Positions 61,993 to 64,000 of a stretch of 64,000 bases of DNA are shown piece after piece. The stretch is taken from assembly GCA_951799405.1 (NCBI GenBank), contig OX637342.1, positions 17,159,298 to 17,223,297 on the forward strand. The letters are read 5' to 3'. The translations under genes were made by a program, and so were the position numbers. The stretch is from Agapetus fuscipes. Lineage: Eukaryota > Arthropoda > Insecta > Trichoptera > Glossosomatidae. The first letter of the stretch is position 1; the number at the start of each line of letters is the position of its first letter. The notes under the pieces were generated by a model. It saw only the letters and a program-made list of their open reading frames with translations. It did no database searches and was not told where the DNA came from.

Positions 61993-62284
61993 TGTTGGGA
62001 ACATGAGCCTAAACACGTGGCTTGCTGGTGTGTGTGTTCGTGAAGCTAACGTGTGCATAACGTCTTCGGAACAGTGGTGAACAATTCTAGTAGAAGAATC
62101 TCGAACACGCAAAAATCGTCTCTGCCGCACATATATATTATATGAGAAAAGATTTTGAGATATTGAATCTCTTTCAACATTGTTCTGTGAAGTCCTTATA
62201 AGCTAGAGCAAGAAGAGTGAAAGATACTGTGTAACCAATTTTGTGTAAAATAAATCGGTTCAATAAATAAAGAACCCCAGAAAA
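61993..62284 (+). mobile_element. Solo LTR (~292 bp)
   Basis: Starts TGTTGGGAACATGAGCCT and ends about GAACCCCAGAAAA, with ATCA on both sides (61989-61992, 62285-62288). Shared with 24622 and 54372: CGTCTCTGCCGCACAT, GAGCAAGAAGAGTGAAAG and TAAAATAAATCGGTTCAATA. Only 68 bp behind the splice donor of the receptor exon. Confidence 0.62.
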
Positions 62285-62804
62285 ATCACAACAATAAAAA
62301 TAAAACTTTTTTTTTTTTATTTCGGTGAATTTTTTCAGTTCTGTGACCGGTTCCGCAAACAATCCGTTTGCATCCCCGGTGATCCGTAGATCAGCCATGT
62401 ATCAAATATTTACTGAATAGCACTTATAAACATTAACAAATTACTAATTATATTGGACGTAGCTCAAACTTTGGTTTTATAACTAACAGATGGAAAGTAT
62501 GATATTATGAACCTATTAAATTTCAGCGTATTTATGATTTGCATTAAATGTAACAGATATTTTTAAACAGTAATACACATCAAAGCATATTAATTACTGG
62601 TACATAATTTGTATATAGTTTTGTTATTCCCTACAAGCGTAATTAAGGCCTTTGAACTCGGTCCTCAAACAAAATATATTTTTCGTGAATAGGTACGTGT
62701 ATTTAATTAAAGTAATTATGAAATATTACACCTGGTTTTTTGTTTTTTTTTTTCATACGTGTAGGTATTGCTTAACAAAAAATGACTCAATATTATAATT
62801 AGTT

Positions 62805-64000
62805 CTGTAACTGTAACTGTAACTGTAACTCTGTCGCCATTCCGCTAGGGGTGGCCAGAGCCTCTGCAGAGTTGCCTCCATTTTTTCCTATCCTTACATA
62901 CCTCTTTCAATTCATTCATATCCATCACCTTTTTCATGCATTTTCTTCTTTTACGCTCACTTTGTATATCCCATTCTTTCACAATCTCCTCAATCTGATC
63001 ACTCCATACTTTTCTCGGTCGTCCCTTCCCTCTTTTTCCTTTCACACTTTCTTTGTATACATACTTTGTCATTCTATCATCATTCATTCTTTCCACATGT
63101 CCAAACCATCTCATCACATTCTTTTGTACCTTAACTTTCACATCCTCTTTCAAATTACATTCTTTTTTTACCCATTCATTCCTAACTCTATCCCTCAGAG
63201 TTTTTCCTGTCATGCTTCTCAAATGCTTCATTTCCACCGTACATACTTTACTCATTTCGCTATCGTTCACTGTCCATGCTTCACTTCCATACAACAAAGT
63301 CGGTAACAATATGCCATTGTGTACCGCCATTCTCAGATCCATCGTCAATCGCTTGTTCTTTGCTATTCTTCCTATTGCACCGACCACTTGTTTTCCCTTG
63401 CACACCCTATTCTCAAGTTCTCTTGTCATCTTTCCATTCTTCTCAAACATACTTCCCAAGTATCTAAATTCATCCACAATTTCAACTTTCGTACCATTCA
63501 ACAAAAACGTGCATTCTTCATTTTCATCCGTTCTGTCAAAAATCAGTACTTTCGTCTTACTTGCATTAATTTTCAACTTGTTCACACACAGAGCATGGTT
63601 CAGACTAGAGAGCATTGCCTGAAGCTCTGCTGCTGAATCAGCAATTAGTACTGCATCATCAGCATAAAGCAGAACTCCGACTTTTCTCTCTCCAATCTGT
63701 ATGCCATGCCCTTCCAGATTCGCTTGTTTAACACAATGATCCATAATTATATTGAATAACCACGGGCTCATTATGCAACCCTGTCTCACACCCTTGTACA
63801 CATTAAAATACTCGCTGTATTCTCCATCTACCCTGACACACGCCCTGCTATTTAGATAGATGGCGCGTATCGCGTTCAGAAGTGCTTTATTCACACCATA
63901 CCTCTCAAGCACACACCACATCATACTTCTATCCACCGAGTCGAAGGCTTTCTCAAGATCTACGAAAGCCGCGTAGACCTTTTTATTTACGGCTAGCTGT
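62805..64000 (-). mobile_element. LINE, long open reverse-transcriptase frame, continues beyond the window
   Basis: The frame is open from the right edge to 62845 (about 385 codons). Visible parts in order: AFVDLEKAFDSVDRSMMW (palm motif A region), GVRQGCIMSPWLFNIIMD (motif B), VLLYADDAVLIADSAAEL (catalytic YADD, motif C), LKINASKTKVL (motif D), FRYLGSMFEKNGKMTREL, GILLPTLLYGSEAWT, MRWFGHVERM, KGKRGKGRPRKVW and RQLCRGSGHP-stop. Catalytic residues look intact, so this is the least damaged LINE here. The 5' part (endonuclease) would lie outside. The 3' end is a very short block, then (CTGTAA)n, read as a TTACAG tail in the element's own sense. It belongs to the YADD-type endonuclease/reverse-transcriptase LINEs; the clade (RTE-like or other) is not settled. 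Confidence 0.9.

Larger units (their letters stand above)
61925..64000 (+). other. Next intron of the receptor gene (start only)
   Basis: Begins GTGAGTAC. No further exon is seen before the window ends. It is occupied by a solo LTR (61993) and a LINE (62805). The 62285-62804 part is AT-rich with nothing recognised. Confidence 0.7.

Overview
This window is eukaryotic, AT-rich and crowded with repeats. It looks like arthropod (probably insect) nuclear DNA; the order cannot be settled from the sequence. The only host gene I can support is a kainate-type ionotropic glutamate receptor on the + strand. Two of its coding exons are visible, 42899-43056 and 61783-61924. Both have canonical splice sites, their phases match (2 then 0), and together they read continuously as part of the extracellular amino-terminal ligand-binding-like domain. 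They are separated by an 18.7-kb intron. The rest of the window is probably intron of the same gene, although whether the left 42.9 kb is intron or upstream DNA cannot be told from here.

Almost everything else is transposable-element sediment. (1) 'Repeat C', a roughly 250-bp SINE-like sequence with TTAGA- or GATTATA-type tails, is present in about 40 full or partial copies on both strands. (2) There are three tRNA-headed SINE families. SINE A starts near GGTCCGTAGTCCAGTGG and has the same 3' tail as the CR1-like LINE here. SINE B starts GTCCGGTCGATAGCTCAG. SINE D has a leucine/serine-like head. SINEs A and B also occur fused as a composite three times. (3) There are 5'-truncated LINEs. One is a CR1/L2-like reverse transcriptase (25632-26621, minus). 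A second type with LYGSEAWT/WFGHVERM motifs occurs in many fragments; its largest copy (62805-64000, minus) runs off the right edge. (4) A 2.8-kb LTR retrotransposon (35911-38703, minus) has 262-bp LTRs, a primer-binding site and gag, but gag is joined directly to the integrase C-terminus. (5) Several solo LTRs are flanked by 4-bp duplications, often ATAT.

The most unusual content is a set of foldback elements that share an RNA-like three-way-junction signature: stem I, YTGATRA or CTGAAGA, one extra base, stem II, GAA, a self-complementary stem III, one base, stem I. This is the architecture of a hammerhead ribozyme with a palindromic stem III, apart from the extra base. All three stems change sequence between copies while keeping pairing. 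One element (49870-50173) is a perfect 135-bp inverted repeat with one such motif in each arm.

Other notable items are a 5S rRNA-like sequence fused to a SINE, a 0.9-kb tandem array with two unit lengths, an 84-bp direct duplication, foldbacks built of short tandem repeats, and non-repetitive GC-richer islands that could be intronic regulatory DNA.
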